From JAHEAO01 sp942492375 (lineage in GTDB: Bacteria > Pseudomonadota > Alphaproteobacteria > Rhodobacterales > Rhodobacteraceae), in NCBI GenBank assembly GCA_942492375.1, contig CALOEL010000012.1, forward strand, positions 1 through 64,000: a DNA stretch of 64,000 nucleotides. The letters run 5' to 3'. The stretch's first letter is position 1, and every line of letters starts with the position of its first letter. A program made the position numbers and the translations under genes. Shown one piece after another: positions 43,954-53,342 of the stretch. The notes beneath the pieces are model-generated. The model had not been told where the DNA came from. It saw only the letters and a program-made list of their open reading frames with translations, and made no database searches.

Positions 43954-43968
43954 ATTTACTTCCTCCTC

Positions 43969-45129
43969 CTAATCCGAATATTCCGCCAACACGTCCCGGA
44001 TCGCAACCCTTCGCGGGTCATCGTTGGCAAGGTCCGAAGCGAACTTCTCTGCCGACAAGAACGCCTTGCGGGCCTTGTCCGTCTCGCCCAACACGCGATA
44101 CGCATTACCAAGGCGCAACCAGCCATCCAGATCGTCGGGGTTGTCGGCCAGACGGCTCGCCAGACGGTCGACCATCGACCGGATGAAGGTGGCCCTGTCG
44201 GCCTCGCTCATCTCGGATGCTGCCGCGACCTCATCTTGGGTCGGTCCGGGCGTGCCCAGGGCCATGGGCGCGAAAGCGGAAAGTGTTACAGGTTCGCGTC
44301 CGATCGCCTCACCGATCCGGTTGGCCTGCGCCACGAAGACTTCCATCCACGGGGCCGGACCAGCAGCCTGCTCCAGTCTGGAAAGCAGCAGATCGTGTGC
44401 TTCCTCGCTGTCACCGGCCTGATCGAGCGCAATTGCCTCGTAGTAGGAGGCGGCGGGGTTTGACGGGTCCATTTCCCGTGCACGCCGGATGGCATTGCGT
44501 GCCTGAGGCGTTACGATGCCGTCCTCGGCCGCAATAAGGGCTTCGGCGTATTGCGACAGCATGGCCGAAGATGCGTCGTCACGTTCAATCACGGTTTCCA
44601 TGGCAGTGGTGGCGTCGGCATACCTGCCCATGCGCATGTAGGTCTGCCCGAGCAGCATCCAGCCCTCGGTCGGACCACCTTCGGGATCGCTTTCAAGGCG
44701 TTCCAGCAATCGTCCGGTCAATTCGGCAATTTGCGCCTGTTCCGCCCTTTCATCTTGCCGATCGGCGAAGGGCACGGCAGGAACTTCGGGCGAACCGAGC
44801 TGTGTATAGAGAAGCCCCGCCACCAGAGGAACAACAAGGGCTGATGCCCACAACGCAGCATGCCCTCCTGCGTCGGTGCGCTGCCGTGCAGAGTGCCCGC
44901 GACCGAGCTTCAGCAGCCGCCGCTTGATCTCGATCTTGGCGGCCTCGGCCTCATCACTCGAAATCAAACCGCGTTCGGCATCCCTTTCGACCTCGTGCAA
45001 CTGGTCGGCAAGTACGGCAACCGCGCCCGCCCGCCGGTCGGTTCCGGCAGTATCGGATCTCAACATCGGAAGAATCAGCATCGCGACTGCAGACACCGAA
45101 AGAAGCGCGAGAATTCCCCAAAACATCAA
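43969..45129 (-). CDS. ccmI: Cytochrome c biogenesis protein CcmI
   Basis: A 386-residue protein with two N-terminal helices flanking a leucine-rich cytoplasmic loop, then periplasmic TPR repeats (WMLLGQTYMRMGRYADA, WLRLGNAYRVLGETDKA). CcmI holds apocytochrome c and presents it to the CcmFH haem lyase. It overlaps ccmH (ATGA). Confidence 0.92.
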   Translation of the reverse strand: MMFWGILALLSVSAVAMLILPMLRSDTAGTDRRAGAVAVLADQLHEVERDAERGLISSDEAEAAKIEIKRRLLKLGRGHSARQRTDAGGHAALWASALVVPLVAGLLYTQLGSPEVPAVPFADRQDERAEQAQIAELTGRLLERLESDPEGGPTEGWMLLGQTYMRMGRYADATTAMETVIERDDASSAMLSQYAEALIAAEDGIVTPQARNAIRRAREMDPSNPAASYYEAIALDQAGDSEEAHDLLLSRLEQAAGPAPWMEVFVAQANRIGEAIGREPVTLSAFAPMALGTPGPTQDEVAAASEMSEADRATFIRSMVDRLASRLADNPDDLDGWLRLGNAYRVLGETDKARKAFLSAEKFASDLANDDPRRVAIRDVLAEYSD

Positions 45130-45602
45130 GATCTTCCCTCCTTTTCGACGTTGAGCATTTCCGCGACCATCCGTTCGTCATCCTCGCTCAGGCTGTCCGT
45201 GACTTGCCGCTTCCGGCTGCTTCGCAGAACGACGATGACAGCGCCCGCTCCGAACAGGAAAAGAAGCGCCGGAGCAAGCCAGAGCGCGTAGGTTTCCGGT
45301 TTGAAAGGTGGCTTCAGGAGCACGTAGTCACCATAACGCGCGCGAATGAATTCGATGGCTTCCGCATTCGTGTCTCCGGCGGTCAGCCGTTCGCGGACGA
45401 GCAACCGCAGATCGCGGGCAACGCCAGCGTTTGAGCTGTCAATGTCCTGGTTCTGGCAAACGACACAGCGCAGATCCTTTGATATTTCGCGCGCCCGGGC
45501 CTCCAACACGGGGTCGTCCAGAATCTCGTCGGGTTCGACCGCGCCCGCAGCGAAGGGCAGGGCGGCCAGCACCGCCCCTGCCGCCAGAGTTTTCCATGTC
45601 AT
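45126..45602 (-). CDS. ccmH: Cytochrome c maturation thiol reductase CcmH
   Basis: A 158-residue protein with signal peptide, the conserved LRCVVCQ site (Cys46, Cys49), a C-terminal helix and a cytoplasmic tail. It reduces the apocytochrome CxxCH disulfide before haem attachment. It overlaps ccmG and ccmI. Confidence 0.93.
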   Translation of the reverse strand: MTWKTLAAGAVLAALPFAAGAVEPDEILDDPVLEARAREISKDLRCVVCQNQDIDSSNAGVARDLRLLVRERLTAGDTNAEAIEFIRARYGDYVLLKPPFKPETYALWLAPALLFLFGAGAVIVVLRSSRKRQVTDSLSEDDERMVAEMLNVEKEGRS

Positions 45603-46162
45603 GAGTTGGCTCCATTCCGCGCCTTGGCCTGTGCCAATGCGGCTGCAAACCTTTTCTCGGCCTCAGCCCCCACGACCGGGCCGACATAGCGATAAAGCAC
45701 CGTTCCTTCGCCTGCGACGATGAAGGTCTCGGGCACGCCCGATATCCCCCATTCAATCCCGGCCCTGCCGTTCAGATCCGAGCCGATCCGTTCATATGGA
45801 TTTCCGAGGCTTTCCAGCCAGGCGCGCGCGTCTTCCGGCTTATCCTTGTAGTTGATGCCAAAGAGCCTGACTCCGTCGCGTTCGACCATGCGGGTCAGAA
45901 CGGCGTGCTCTGCGCGACAGGGCACACACCAGGAGGCGAAGACGTTGACCACCACGGGGTCAGAGTTCCCGAACAGATTATCGCGCGACAGGCCCGGTAC
46001 GCCGACGCCCTCGACGGCCGGCAAGTCGAAATTCGGTGCCGGCTGCGAGATGAGAACTGACGGGATCGCGTTCGGATCGCGGTTGGGATTCAGCCCCCAG
46101 AGGAAGAACGCCCCGAATATCAGCGCGATCAGGATGGGAAGGGCCGCGATGGCACGTTTCAT
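45599..46162 (-). CDS. ccmG: Thioredoxin-like CcmG/DsbE
   Basis: A 187-residue membrane-anchored thioredoxin with WCVPC (Cys79, Cys82) and the CcmG-type GVPETF cis-proline loop. It supplies reductant to CcmH and receives it from a DsbD/CcdA/ScsB-type protein; ScsB in this island is a candidate donor. Confidence 0.93.
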   Translation of the reverse strand: MKRAIAALPILIALIFGAFFLWGLNPNRDPNAIPSVLISQPAPNFDLPAVEGVGVPGLSRDNLFGNSDPVVVNVFASWCVPCRAEHAVLTRMVERDGVRLFGINYKDKPEDARAWLESLGNPYERIGSDLNGRAGIEWGISGVPETFIVAGEGTVLYRYVGPVVGAEAEKRFAAALAQAKARNGANS

Positions 46163-46168
46163 GTCGTT

Positions 46169-48169
46169 TCACTCCGCCGGTGTTGCAACGGGTCTGCTCC
46201 GCGACGCCCGGCGCGGGGCACCGACACGCAGGCGCCTGTCGGACAGGGACAGGCCGCCCCCGAGAACCAGCATCGCCGAACCGATCCAGATGAAATTCAC
46301 GAGCGGCTCGTAGAGAATGCGAAGCGTCCACGCGCCTTGAGCGGCGGCTGTCTCGGATGCGGGTTCCGCCAGAGACACATAGAGATCGCCCGCGAGGGTA
46401 GAGCGGATCGCCGACTCTGTCGTGGTGCTTTGAGCTACGGGATAAGAACGCCGTTCGGGGTAAAGCACTGTCACGAACTCACCCTGCCGGCTGACCGCCA
46501 GCGTGCCACGATCGGCAATGTAGTTGGGTCCACGTACGCGTTCGACACGATCGAAGCGGACGTCAAAGCCCGCGATCTCGATGACGGAGCCCGGTTGCAC
46601 GAATACGATCTCCTCTGATTTCCAGGCGCTGGAGCCGATAAAGCCGAGCATCGCAATCGCCAATCCTGCGTGAGCCAGAGTCATCCCATGGGCGGCACGG
46701 GGCAGATTTCGGGCCCGTCGTACCGATTCGGTCAGCGGCACGTCCAAAAGCCTTATCCGAACTGTCCATTCGCGCAGGGTGGCAATGAGTAGCCATACGG
46801 CAATTGCAACCGACAGGTAGGCGAGGACGGGTCCGCCACGGGCAATATACCAAGTGGCAAGCCCAGCAAGTCCCGCCAGCACCGCGATTAAGCGAAGGCG
46901 TTGATAGACACCCTTCAGGTCGGCGCGTTTCCACGACAGGAAAGGTCCGATGCCCATCATCGCGACCAATGGCAGCATCATCGGAATGAAGGTCGCGTTG
47001 AAGAACGGCGGTCCGACTGAGACCTTGTCGCCAGAGAGCGCCTCCATGAACAGTGGATATAGCGTTCCGAACAACACGGTTCCGGTCGCCGTCGCCAGAA
47101 GCAGGTTGTTGATCAACAGACCGGCCTCACGGCTGATCGGCGTGAAAAGTCCACCGCCCTCCATCTGAGGTGCGCGCCAGGCATAAAGCGCAAGCGAGCC
47201 TCCGATCGAGACCCCGAGAAGCCCAAGGATGTAGAGGCCGCGCTCCGGATCGACTGCAAAAGCATGAACGGATGTCAGAAGGCCCGAACGCACGATGAAC
47301 GTACCGAGCAACGACAAGGAGAAGGTGAGGATGGCGAGAAGAATGGTCCAGCTTTTGAAGGCATCGCGCTTTTCGGTGACGATCGCCGAGTGCAGAAGCG
47401 CCGTGCCGAGAAGCCAGGGCATGAAGCTTACATTCTCGACCGGGTCCCAGAACCACCAGCCGCCCCAGCCCAGTTCATAGTAAGCCCACCACGACCCGAG
47501 CGCGATCCCGGCCGTCAAACTCATCCAGGCCGCCAGTGTCCATGGTCGGACCCATCGCGCCCATGCCGCGTCGACCCGCCCCTCGATCAGCGCGGCCACG
47601 GCAAAGGAAAATACGATCGAAAAGCCGACATAGCCGAAATACAAAAGCGGCGGATGCATCGCGAGGCCGACATCCTGCAAGAGCGGGTTGAGGTCATTGC
47701 CGTCCACGGGCGGCGGAAACACTCGCTCGAACGGGTTTGATGTCAGCAACAGGAACGACAGGAAGCCTGTGCTGATCCATGCCTGCACCGACAGCGTTCG
47801 GGCTTTCAGAGCATCCGGTATGTTGGATCCGAAAAGCGCGACGCTCGCACCGAAGGCCGCCAGGATCAGCACCCAGAGCAGAAGCGATCCTTCATGGCTG
47901 CCCCAGGTGCCTGCGATCTTGAAGAGCATCGGCTTGAGCGAATGCGAGTTCTCGACAACATTCGCCACCGTGAAATCGCTGACCACGAAGGCGTGCATCA
48001 ACGCCGCAAAGGAGATCCCTATGAAAATCAGTTGCGCGATAGATGAACTGCGCGCGCTAAGCATCCACAAGGAATTGCCGCGGGCTGCACCAAGCATAGG
48101 CAGTACGCTCTGAACCAGCGCGGTGCCAAGCGCGAGGGCGAGGGCAAATTGTCCGATCTCTGGAAACAC
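46169..48169 (-). CDS. ccmF: Cytochrome c haem lyase CcmF
   Basis: A 666-residue polytopic protein with the WWD-type haem-handling motif (WGGWWFWDPVENVSFMPWL) and conserved histidines (HPPLLYFGY, THP-like loops). It is the haem lyase core. I chose GTG 48169, five bases behind AGGAGG. ccmA-E are not in the window, so the island set must rely on chromosomal CcmABCDE. Confidence 0.92.
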   Translation of the reverse strand: MFPEIGQFALALALGTALVQSVLPMLGAARGNSLWMLSARSSSIAQLIFIGISFAALMHAFVVSDFTVANVVENSHSLKPMLFKIAGTWGSHEGSLLLWVLILAAFGASVALFGSNIPDALKARTLSVQAWISTGFLSFLLLTSNPFERVFPPPVDGNDLNPLLQDVGLAMHPPLLYFGYVGFSIVFSFAVAALIEGRVDAAWARWVRPWTLAAWMSLTAGIALGSWWAYYELGWGGWWFWDPVENVSFMPWLLGTALLHSAIVTEKRDAFKSWTILLAILTFSLSLLGTFIVRSGLLTSVHAFAVDPERGLYILGLLGVSIGGSLALYAWRAPQMEGGGLFTPISREAGLLINNLLLATATGTVLFGTLYPLFMEALSGDKVSVGPPFFNATFIPMMLPLVAMMGIGPFLSWKRADLKGVYQRLRLIAVLAGLAGLATWYIARGGPVLAYLSVAIAVWLLIATLREWTVRIRLLDVPLTESVRRARNLPRAAHGMTLAHAGLAIAMLGFIGSSAWKSEEIVFVQPGSVIEIAGFDVRFDRVERVRGPNYIADRGTLAVSRQGEFVTVLYPERRSYPVAQSTTTESAIRSTLAGDLYVSLAEPASETAAAQGAWTLRILYEPLVNFIWIGSAMLVLGGGLSLSDRRLRVGAPRRASRSRPVATPAE

Positions 48170-48313
48170 GATCACCTCCTGGTGGGTTCCGATTTCATAA
48201 TGGCTTTTCCGGGCTTCCACCGCAGGAATGTCAACCGATAGAAGGCCGAACGAATGGTCTTTTCACCGTCTCAATGCGGGCTGCTGGAACCTCACCGTTT
48301 CGTAGACACTGTA

Positions 48314-48551
48314 TCATGCTGTCCGAGTTGTCGTCAGACCAAGCATATGCCACCCCTGCATCCCGTCGCGGTAGTAATGAATTCGGTCCGCAGGAAATCC
48401 GGCGGCCACCATTGCGCGGATCGCTATCGGCGATTGGCCGCACCAGGGACCATTGCAGGTCGCTCCGAGTCGGGACAGTAACGTGTATCTTGCCTTCGGC
48501 AATCGCTACGACCGGTGTTTCGGACTCGGATTGGGGAGACTGGCCTGACAT
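48314..48551 (-). pseudogene. Rhodanese-like gene remnant
   Basis: The segment 48502-48314 reads CNGPWCGQSPIAIRAMVAAG, then IHYYRDGMQGWHML, a typical rhodanese C-terminal half with the catalytic cysteine loop. The upstream part, starting MSGQSPQSES at 48551, is in another frame (TRSDLQWSLVRP). Most of the N-terminal half is missing. It is probably a decayed sulfurtransferase gene between the ccm and beta-propeller genes. Confidence 0.6.
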
Positions 48552-48583
48552 GGTTGCTCCTGATTGCTTTGGTTTGTGGTTCA

Positions 48584-48615
48584 GCGGCGGCGAGAGGTTG
48601 AGCCCCCGCCGCCGT
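48584..48615 (-). terminator. Hairpin after the beta-propeller gene
   Basis: GC-rich arms GCGGCGGCG and CGCCGCCGT (one G-T pair) around a 14-base loop, 14 bases past the stop at 48629. No T-run follows on the minus strand, so termination is likely but unproven. Confidence 0.45.
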
Positions 48616-48628
48616 CTGAAAAATGGCC

Positions 48629-49642
48629 TCAGTTCATTTCCACGAACTGGTGGCCGGTGCTTGCGGTTTCGATGGTTTCACGAAGTTCCAGCGTGCTCGG
48701 ATCGAGAATCCAGACGATATCCTCGGCGGCGCTGCTCACGACGAGTGCGTCACCGACCCGGGCCATATGGTAGGGCTCGGCACCGATCTCGGCCTCGAGG
48801 CGCTTGCCAGTGGCACGATCAATACGCACCACGCGATCGCGTTCGCGAGCGCTCGACCAGACCGTGGCGTTGTCGGCTGCGACGCCGTGCAATTCGCCAC
48901 CGATGTCGAACCGATTGAGCGTCTCCCCGGTGTCGGAGTCGATGATTGCGACTGTGCCGGCCTCGGCCTCACTGACAATCAGCTGGCGGGCATCTGCATC
49001 GATCAGCATGTGCTTGGGTGCGCCTTGCAGCCTGAAGTTTCGCGTCACGATGCCGGCCTCGGGATCGACGTCGCTGACCGTATTGTTGCCCGCGTTCGAG
49101 ACGAAGAACCGGCCGGTCTTCGGGTCGGCAGTGGCGTATTCAGGGATCGGCCCGGTGGCGACGGTCGATGTCACTTCGCCGGTATCGAGGTCGATGACCG
49201 AGACGGCATCGAGTGCCGGATGGGTGACCACGGCATAACGCTCGTCTGCCGAAACCTCGACGTGATGCACGATCCCGGGCACTTCGATCCGGCGCAGGAT
49301 CTCGTGGCTTTTCGCATCCACCAGAGTTACCAGGCTTACCGAGTCCGCTGCCGGGGCGTCGCCGCCACCGTGGTGCGCTTCATGGTCCTCTTCAGATATG
49401 GTATCCGGTTTTTCGACCATGCCCGGATCGAATTCGGACAGGCTGCCGGCAACCAGCAGACCACGCTTGGCGGCGCCTGCCAGCCCATGCACGTTGTCGA
49501 GTCCGCTGATCCGCTCCACGACATTGAAATCCTTGTCTAGATGCAGAACCGTTCCGCCCATACCTTCGGGGATATAGACGTCCGCCTGCGCCGCGGCACT
49601 CGTGATCAGGACGGCAGCAGTTGAAAGAAGAAAACGTCTCAT
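48629..49642 (-). CDS. YncE-like beta-propeller periplasmic protein
   Basis: A 337-residue protein with signal peptide and about six repeats of the YVTN/YncE type (VVTHPALDAVSVIDLDTGEV, FVSNAGNNTVSDVD). A His/Asp-rich loop (EEDHEAHHGGGDAP) near residue 90 could bind metal. Relatives are found beside metal and redox genes, but their roles are not settled. It is probably its own transcript, ending at the hairpin. Confidence 0.8.
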   Translation of the reverse strand: MRRFLLSTAAVLITSAAAQADVYIPEGMGGTVLHLDKDFNVVERISGLDNVHGLAGAAKRGLLVAGSLSEFDPGMVEKPDTISEEDHEAHHGGGDAPAADSVSLVTLVDAKSHEILRRIEVPGIVHHVEVSADERYAVVTHPALDAVSVIDLDTGEVTSTVATGPIPEYATADPKTGRFFVSNAGNNTVSDVDPEAGIVTRNFRLQGAPKHMLIDADARQLIVSEAEAGTVAIIDSDTGETLNRFDIGGELHGVAADNATVWSSARERDRVVRIDRATGKRLEAEIGAEPYHMARVGDALVVSSAAEDIVWILDPSTLELRETIETASTGHQFVEMN

Positions 49643-49930
49643 CGGTTGTTCCTTTCATATTTTGTTTTCCGCATGTGACGAAGGTACGGGTGCAGACGGC
49701 ACCCGCAAGACCGGGAGGCGTCCATTCTTGTATCCCACTGTGTCAAGATGGGCCCAGGCTACAGTTCGCGACAAATCGGAGGTCCATCGCGGCCCGGGAC
49801 CGGTTAGTACCGGAGAAAAGTGCACCAGGCACGAACTCAATCAGCCGCTTCCCGACACAACGGCAGCGCGGCTTTTCCGGGGCGGGAGGCTGTTGCGGCT
49901 CCGCAGTGTCGGTCAACCGAGCGCAACCTG

Positions 49931-50251
49931 TCATTTCTTCAGCTGTGCCTTGCGACGTTCGTACTCCTCATCGTCGATTTCGCCCTTTGCATAGCGTTCG
50001 CGCAGAATCTCGTCCGGGTCCGGTTTGCTGGCTGGACCCGATCCGGCTGAAAAGCCGCGGACGGCAAAGACGATCAATGCGATGATCGCCCCCCAGAATA
50101 CCAGCATCATCAAACCGCCGGCCATGCCGAACCCACCTCCCCACATCATGTGACCGAAACCCTCGCCCCAACCATCCGACGGACCGGCAAACGCGGACCC
50201 GGCGGACAAGACCAGGGCTGACAGTGTGGCGACGGGGATAGCAATTTTCAT
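49931..50251 (-). CDS. SHOCT-domain membrane protein
   Basis: A 106-residue exported or anchored protein: signal peptide, a glycine/methionine-rich stretch (GFGHMMWGGGFGMAGGLMM), one helix, then a C-terminal SHOCT domain (DEILRERYAKGEIDDEEYERRKAQL). The Met/His-rich part may bind copper. It overlaps the histidine kinase stop (ATGA) and so is expressed with the two-component system. The 288-base gap downstream holds only a seven-base hairpin (49687-49705). Confidence 0.82.
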   Translation of the reverse strand: MKIAIPVATLSALVLSAGSAFAGPSDGWGEGFGHMMWGGGFGMAGGLMMLVFWGAIIALIVFAVRGFSAGSGPASKPDPDEILRERYAKGEIDDEEYERRKAQLKK

Positions 50252-51657
50252 GATATGTTCCTTTCTTCCCGTTGTGTTTCTGTATCGAGCGGCAGCGTGA
50301 CAGTCACAAGCAGACCGCCCTCGGCGCGGTTCGCCAAAGTCACTTCGCCGCCATGGGCTCTGATGATTGTTCGTGCGATCGATAGGCCAAGGCCGGTTCC
50401 GCCGGTTTCGCGCGAGCGGGATTTTTCGAGCCGGAAAAACGGCTCAAACACCTGCTCGAGTTCAGCTTCGGGGATACCGGGACCATTGTCCGCAACGAGT
50501 ACGTGGACGTGCTCGGCGTCGTGCCGGAAGGTCACCTCGGCTCCTCCGCCGTAGCGACACGCATTCTCAATGATATTGCGCAGGGCGCGACGCACCGATT
50601 TCGGACGCAACCTCACCCACAAGCTGTCGACTGCATCCAGGGTAAAGCTGTCAATCATGTCGGACTGCAACTGCTTCAGATAGGCGCCCAGTTCCATCGT
50701 CTCGTAGGCTTCGGTGCTGGCCATGCCCCGTGCAAAGGCCAGCGTTGCATCGACCATCTCTTGCATTTCCTCGACCGAGGCTATGAGGCTTTCGCGCGTT
50801 TCGTCTTCCTCGACCATCTCGGCCCGGACACGCATGGCGGTCAGAGGAGAGCGCAGATCATGACCCAATGCGGCAAGAAGCCGCGTTCGGTCTGCAACGA
50901 AGCGGGTCAGCCTCGCCTGCATCCGGTTGAAGGCCCGCGTAAGGCCCCGGACCTCGCTGGGGCCGATCAGTGGCAACGGATCGACGGCTTCGCCTCGTCC
51001 AAGCTGATCTGCCGCGCGCGAAACGCGCAAGAGCGGTCCGGTTAGCCGGGTCAGAAGGAACCAGCAGGCCGCGACAAGAATGATGGTCGCCGTGATCCCG
51101 AAACTGACGAATGAGACCCAAGGCCATTGCAATGGGGGCCGTTCGAACCGTGTGCCGACATTCAGCCATTGTCCGTCCGTCAGGGCAATTGAAAGCTGCA
51201 TTTCGATCGCGGACAGTTCGCCCCGCATCATCGCGAGATGCATTTCGGCCATCTCCGGTGCAAGGTGTGGCATCGGCGGAATGTCTCGTTCGGCATCGTG
51301 CAGTTCGACGCGGATATCCCGATCTTTCGCGCCACCTAATAGTCCGCGAACGCGTGCTTCCACGGCTCCACCGTCGGCATGGGTCCCTCGCTCGACAGCG
51401 GGAATGCCCGAAAGATCGAAGCGCACCAACGGAGAGTTCGCCGCCCTCAGGATCGCCTGCTGCAAGGATTCCGGTGCCTCTTCGAGCAACAGCGCAACAT
51501 TCGCGGCGCGACCTGCCGCCTCGAAGCCCAGAGCCGCGCGCACGGCGAGACCACGCTCGTCAACGAACAGCCACAGGCTGATCGTCTGGGCGACGGCAAG
51601 CGCCGCGACGATAAGCAGGACCAGCTGCCCCCGAAGACTATCGACGGCGCGCGACAT
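50248..51657 (-). CDS. Sensor histidine kinase
   Basis: A 469-residue kinase with an N-terminal helix, a periplasmic domain with Met/His residues (PPMPHLAPEMAEMHLAMM), a second helix, HAMP, the phosphorylated His in LGHDLRSPLTAM, and an ATPase domain (NIIENACRYGG, DNGPGIP, GGTGLGLSIA). The Met-rich sensor region is what one expects for copper detection, though this is inference. I chose ATG 51657, overlapping the regulator stop (TGATG). Confidence 0.88.
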   Translation of the reverse strand: MSRAVDSLRGQLVLLIVAALAVAQTISLWLFVDERGLAVRAALGFEAAGRAANVALLLEEAPESLQQAILRAANSPLVRFDLSGIPAVERGTHADGGAVEARVRGLLGGAKDRDIRVELHDAERDIPPMPHLAPEMAEMHLAMMRGELSAIEMQLSIALTDGQWLNVGTRFERPPLQWPWVSFVSFGITATIILVAACWFLLTRLTGPLLRVSRAADQLGRGEAVDPLPLIGPSEVRGLTRAFNRMQARLTRFVADRTRLLAALGHDLRSPLTAMRVRAEMVEEDETRESLIASVEEMQEMVDATLAFARGMASTEAYETMELGAYLKQLQSDMIDSFTLDAVDSLWVRLRPKSVRRALRNIIENACRYGGGAEVTFRHDAEHVHVLVADNGPGIPEAELEQVFEPFFRLEKSRSRETGGTGLGLSIARTIIRAHGGEVTLANRAEGGLLVTVTLPLDTETQREERNIS

Positions 51658-52379
51658 CAGCTCAACTCGCGGACGTCTGCAGCCAGGCAATAACCGCCGC
51701 CGCGCACCGTCGTGACAATGCGGGGGCGCGATGCATCAAGCTCGATCTTCCGGCGCAGTCGGCTGATCTGGTTGTCTATGGTCCGGTCAAAGACTGACGC
51801 CGCGCGGCCTGCCGTCAGATCGAGCAGTTGATCGCGGCTCAATACAAAACGAGGACGCTCCAGAAGGACAGTAAGCAACTTGAATTCCGCACTGGTCAGA
51901 TCGGTTTGCGCACCGTCCTCGTTCGACAGCACGCGACTGTCCGTATCCAGGACCCAATGCGCAAACGCAATGCGTCTACCCGACAGACTGCCCGCGTAGG
52001 ACTCGGATTTCGTCGAACGGCGCAGGATGGCCTTGATCCGGGCCATCAGCTCGCGCGGGTTGAAGGGTTTCGCAAGATAGTCATCCGCACCGATTTCAAG
52101 GCCCACGATACGATCGGTTTCTTCTCCGAGTGCTGTCAGCATAAGGATCGGAGGGGACCCGGATGCAGACAATCGGCGGCATACGGACAGACCGTCTTCT
52201 CCCGGCATCATGACGTCGAGAACGATGAGGTCATATAGGCCATGGGCGAGCTTCGCATCCATGTCGACAGCATCGCGCGCCGAGGTTGCCCGCATTCCGT
52301 TCTTCTCGAGATAGCGCGTCACGGCCTCGCGGATTTCGCGGTGGTCATCGACAACAAGAATGTGCGGCGTTTCGCTCAT
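51657..52379 (-). CDS. OmpR-family response regulator
   Basis: A 240-residue regulator. The receiver domain has Asp11/Asp12, the phospho-acceptor Asp55 (LIVLDVMMPG) and LAKPF; the C-terminal winged helix has the usual DNA-binding features (SRDQLLDLTAGR, DNQISRLRRKIE). I chose ATG 52379, after AAGGA, which gives normal family length. It is divergent from the Met-rich EF-hand gene, a likely target. Similar to CopR/CusR-type regulators; the metal is not shown by sequence. Confidence 0.9.
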   Translation of the reverse strand: MSETPHILVVDDHREIREAVTRYLEKNGMRATSARDAVDMDAKLAHGLYDLIVLDVMMPGEDGLSVCRRLSASGSPPILMLTALGEETDRIVGLEIGADDYLAKPFNPRELMARIKAILRRSTKSESYAGSLSGRRIAFAHWVLDTDSRVLSNEDGAQTDLTSAEFKLLTVLLERPRFVLSRDQLLDLTAGRAASVFDRTIDNQISRLRRKIELDASRPRIVTTVRGGGYCLAADVRELS

Positions 52380-52550
52380 AACTGATCCTTTAAACGAATG
52401 CCGGGAGACTTCCCGAAGAGATTTGTCACGAAGTGTAACAGGCACCTCGGTTGCGACCGTCCGATACAAATCGCCGGGAAGCCGGGCATTCCGTCGCGAC
52501 AAATATCTGCCATATGGTTCTTATCGCAACACTGACACGAGGTAATCCGA

Positions 52551-53198
52551 ATGAAACGCAATATACTTTTCGCTGCAATGACCCTGACCGCGTCCGTCAT
52601 TGGCGGAGCCGCTTTCGCTGATGCCAATCACGGACATGGGTGGCAACCCGGCGGCAGATTGGCGCCCGGGATGACGCAAAGCGGTGGCCCAGGCATGATG
52701 GGCATGATGGGGGGCACGGACGGAATGATGGACATGATGCAGCGCATGCATGGAAACATGATGGGCGGCGGCATGATGGGTGGCATGGGTCCGATGGGTG
52801 GTATGGGTCCGATGGGCGGCGGCATGATGGGCGGCATAGGCCCGATGGGCGGCGGCATGATGCAGACGTTCGACGCCGACGGCGACGGCACGGTCACGCC
52901 CGACGAGATCCGCTCGCAGCTGCAGGCCAAGCTCACGGAATATGACAGCGACGGCGACGGGTCCCTCTCGATTGCCGAGTTCGAAACACTTCACAGCGCG
53001 ATGATCCGCGAGATGATGGTGGATCGCTTCCAGTACCTCGATGCTGACGGTGACGGCGCGGTGACGGCGGAAGAGATGGTGGCGCCGGCCGAGACGATGG
53101 AGCGGATGCAGATGATGCGATCGAACTTGGCGCAACCGCCGGTCCAGCCCGGTACCAGCCAGGGCATGGGCAACGGAACCATGATGAACGATAATTGA
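52551..53198 (+). CDS. Exported Met/Gly-rich protein with three EF-hands
   Basis: A 215-residue protein with signal peptide, a low-complexity stretch (about residues 41-104) with some 23 methionines in GMMGG/GPMGG repeats, and three EF-hands: DADGDGTVTPDE, DSDGDGSLSIAE and DADGDGAVTAEE. Met-rich segments bind Cu(I)/Ag(I); EF-hands bind calcium or other cations. The combination suggests a periplasmic metal sponge. It is divergent from the two-component genes and ends in a strong hairpin. Confidence 0.85.
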   Translation: MKRNILFAAMTLTASVIGGAAFADANHGHGWQPGGRLAPGMTQSGGPGMMGMMGGTDGMMDMMQRMHGNMMGGGMMGGMGPMGGMGPMGGGMMGGIGPMGGGMMQTFDADGDGTVTPDEIRSQLQAKLTEYDSDGDGSLSIAEFETLHSAMIREMMVDRFQYLDADGDGAVTAEEMVAPAETMERMQMMRSNLAQPPVQPGTSQGMGNGTMMNDN

Positions 53199-53203
53199 GC
53201 GGT

Positions 53204-53229
53204 TCGGCGCCAGCCCTGGCTGGCGCCGA
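53204..53229 (+). terminator. Strong hairpin after the EF-hand gene
   Basis: A perfect 12-base inverted repeat (TCGGCGCCAGCC and GGCTGGCGCCGA) separated by two bases starts five bases after the stop. Only a short non-T tail follows, but its strength and place support a terminator or 3'-end stabiliser. Confidence 0.6.
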
Positions 53230-53342
53230 TTCCCAAAACGTCTGACTGCAATACATCCGGACGCCAAAGCCAGACCGCGTTCGGGATTGCCACGTCCAGA
53301 CAATGATCAGCAACCACCGAAAAATCGAAAGGAAAAATTGAA

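Noticed and set aside
48623..49540. A 305-codon plus-strand frame
   Set aside because: Antisense to the beta-propeller protein with its regular repeats.
49720..49765. TTGACA upstream of the beta-propeller gene as a sigma-70 promoter
   Set aside because: No acceptable -10 is found at 16-18 bases; the match is probably chance.
52420..52440. A CusR/CopR-like box (TGTCAC, GAA, GTGTAACA) before the response regulator gene
   Set aside because: The arms pair only if a base is skipped, so the symmetry is too weak to call.
52690..52865. Short repeated DNA units that resemble a tandem repeat or CRISPR-like array
   Set aside because: They encode GMMGG/GPMGG protein repeats in frame; there are no spacers of equal length.
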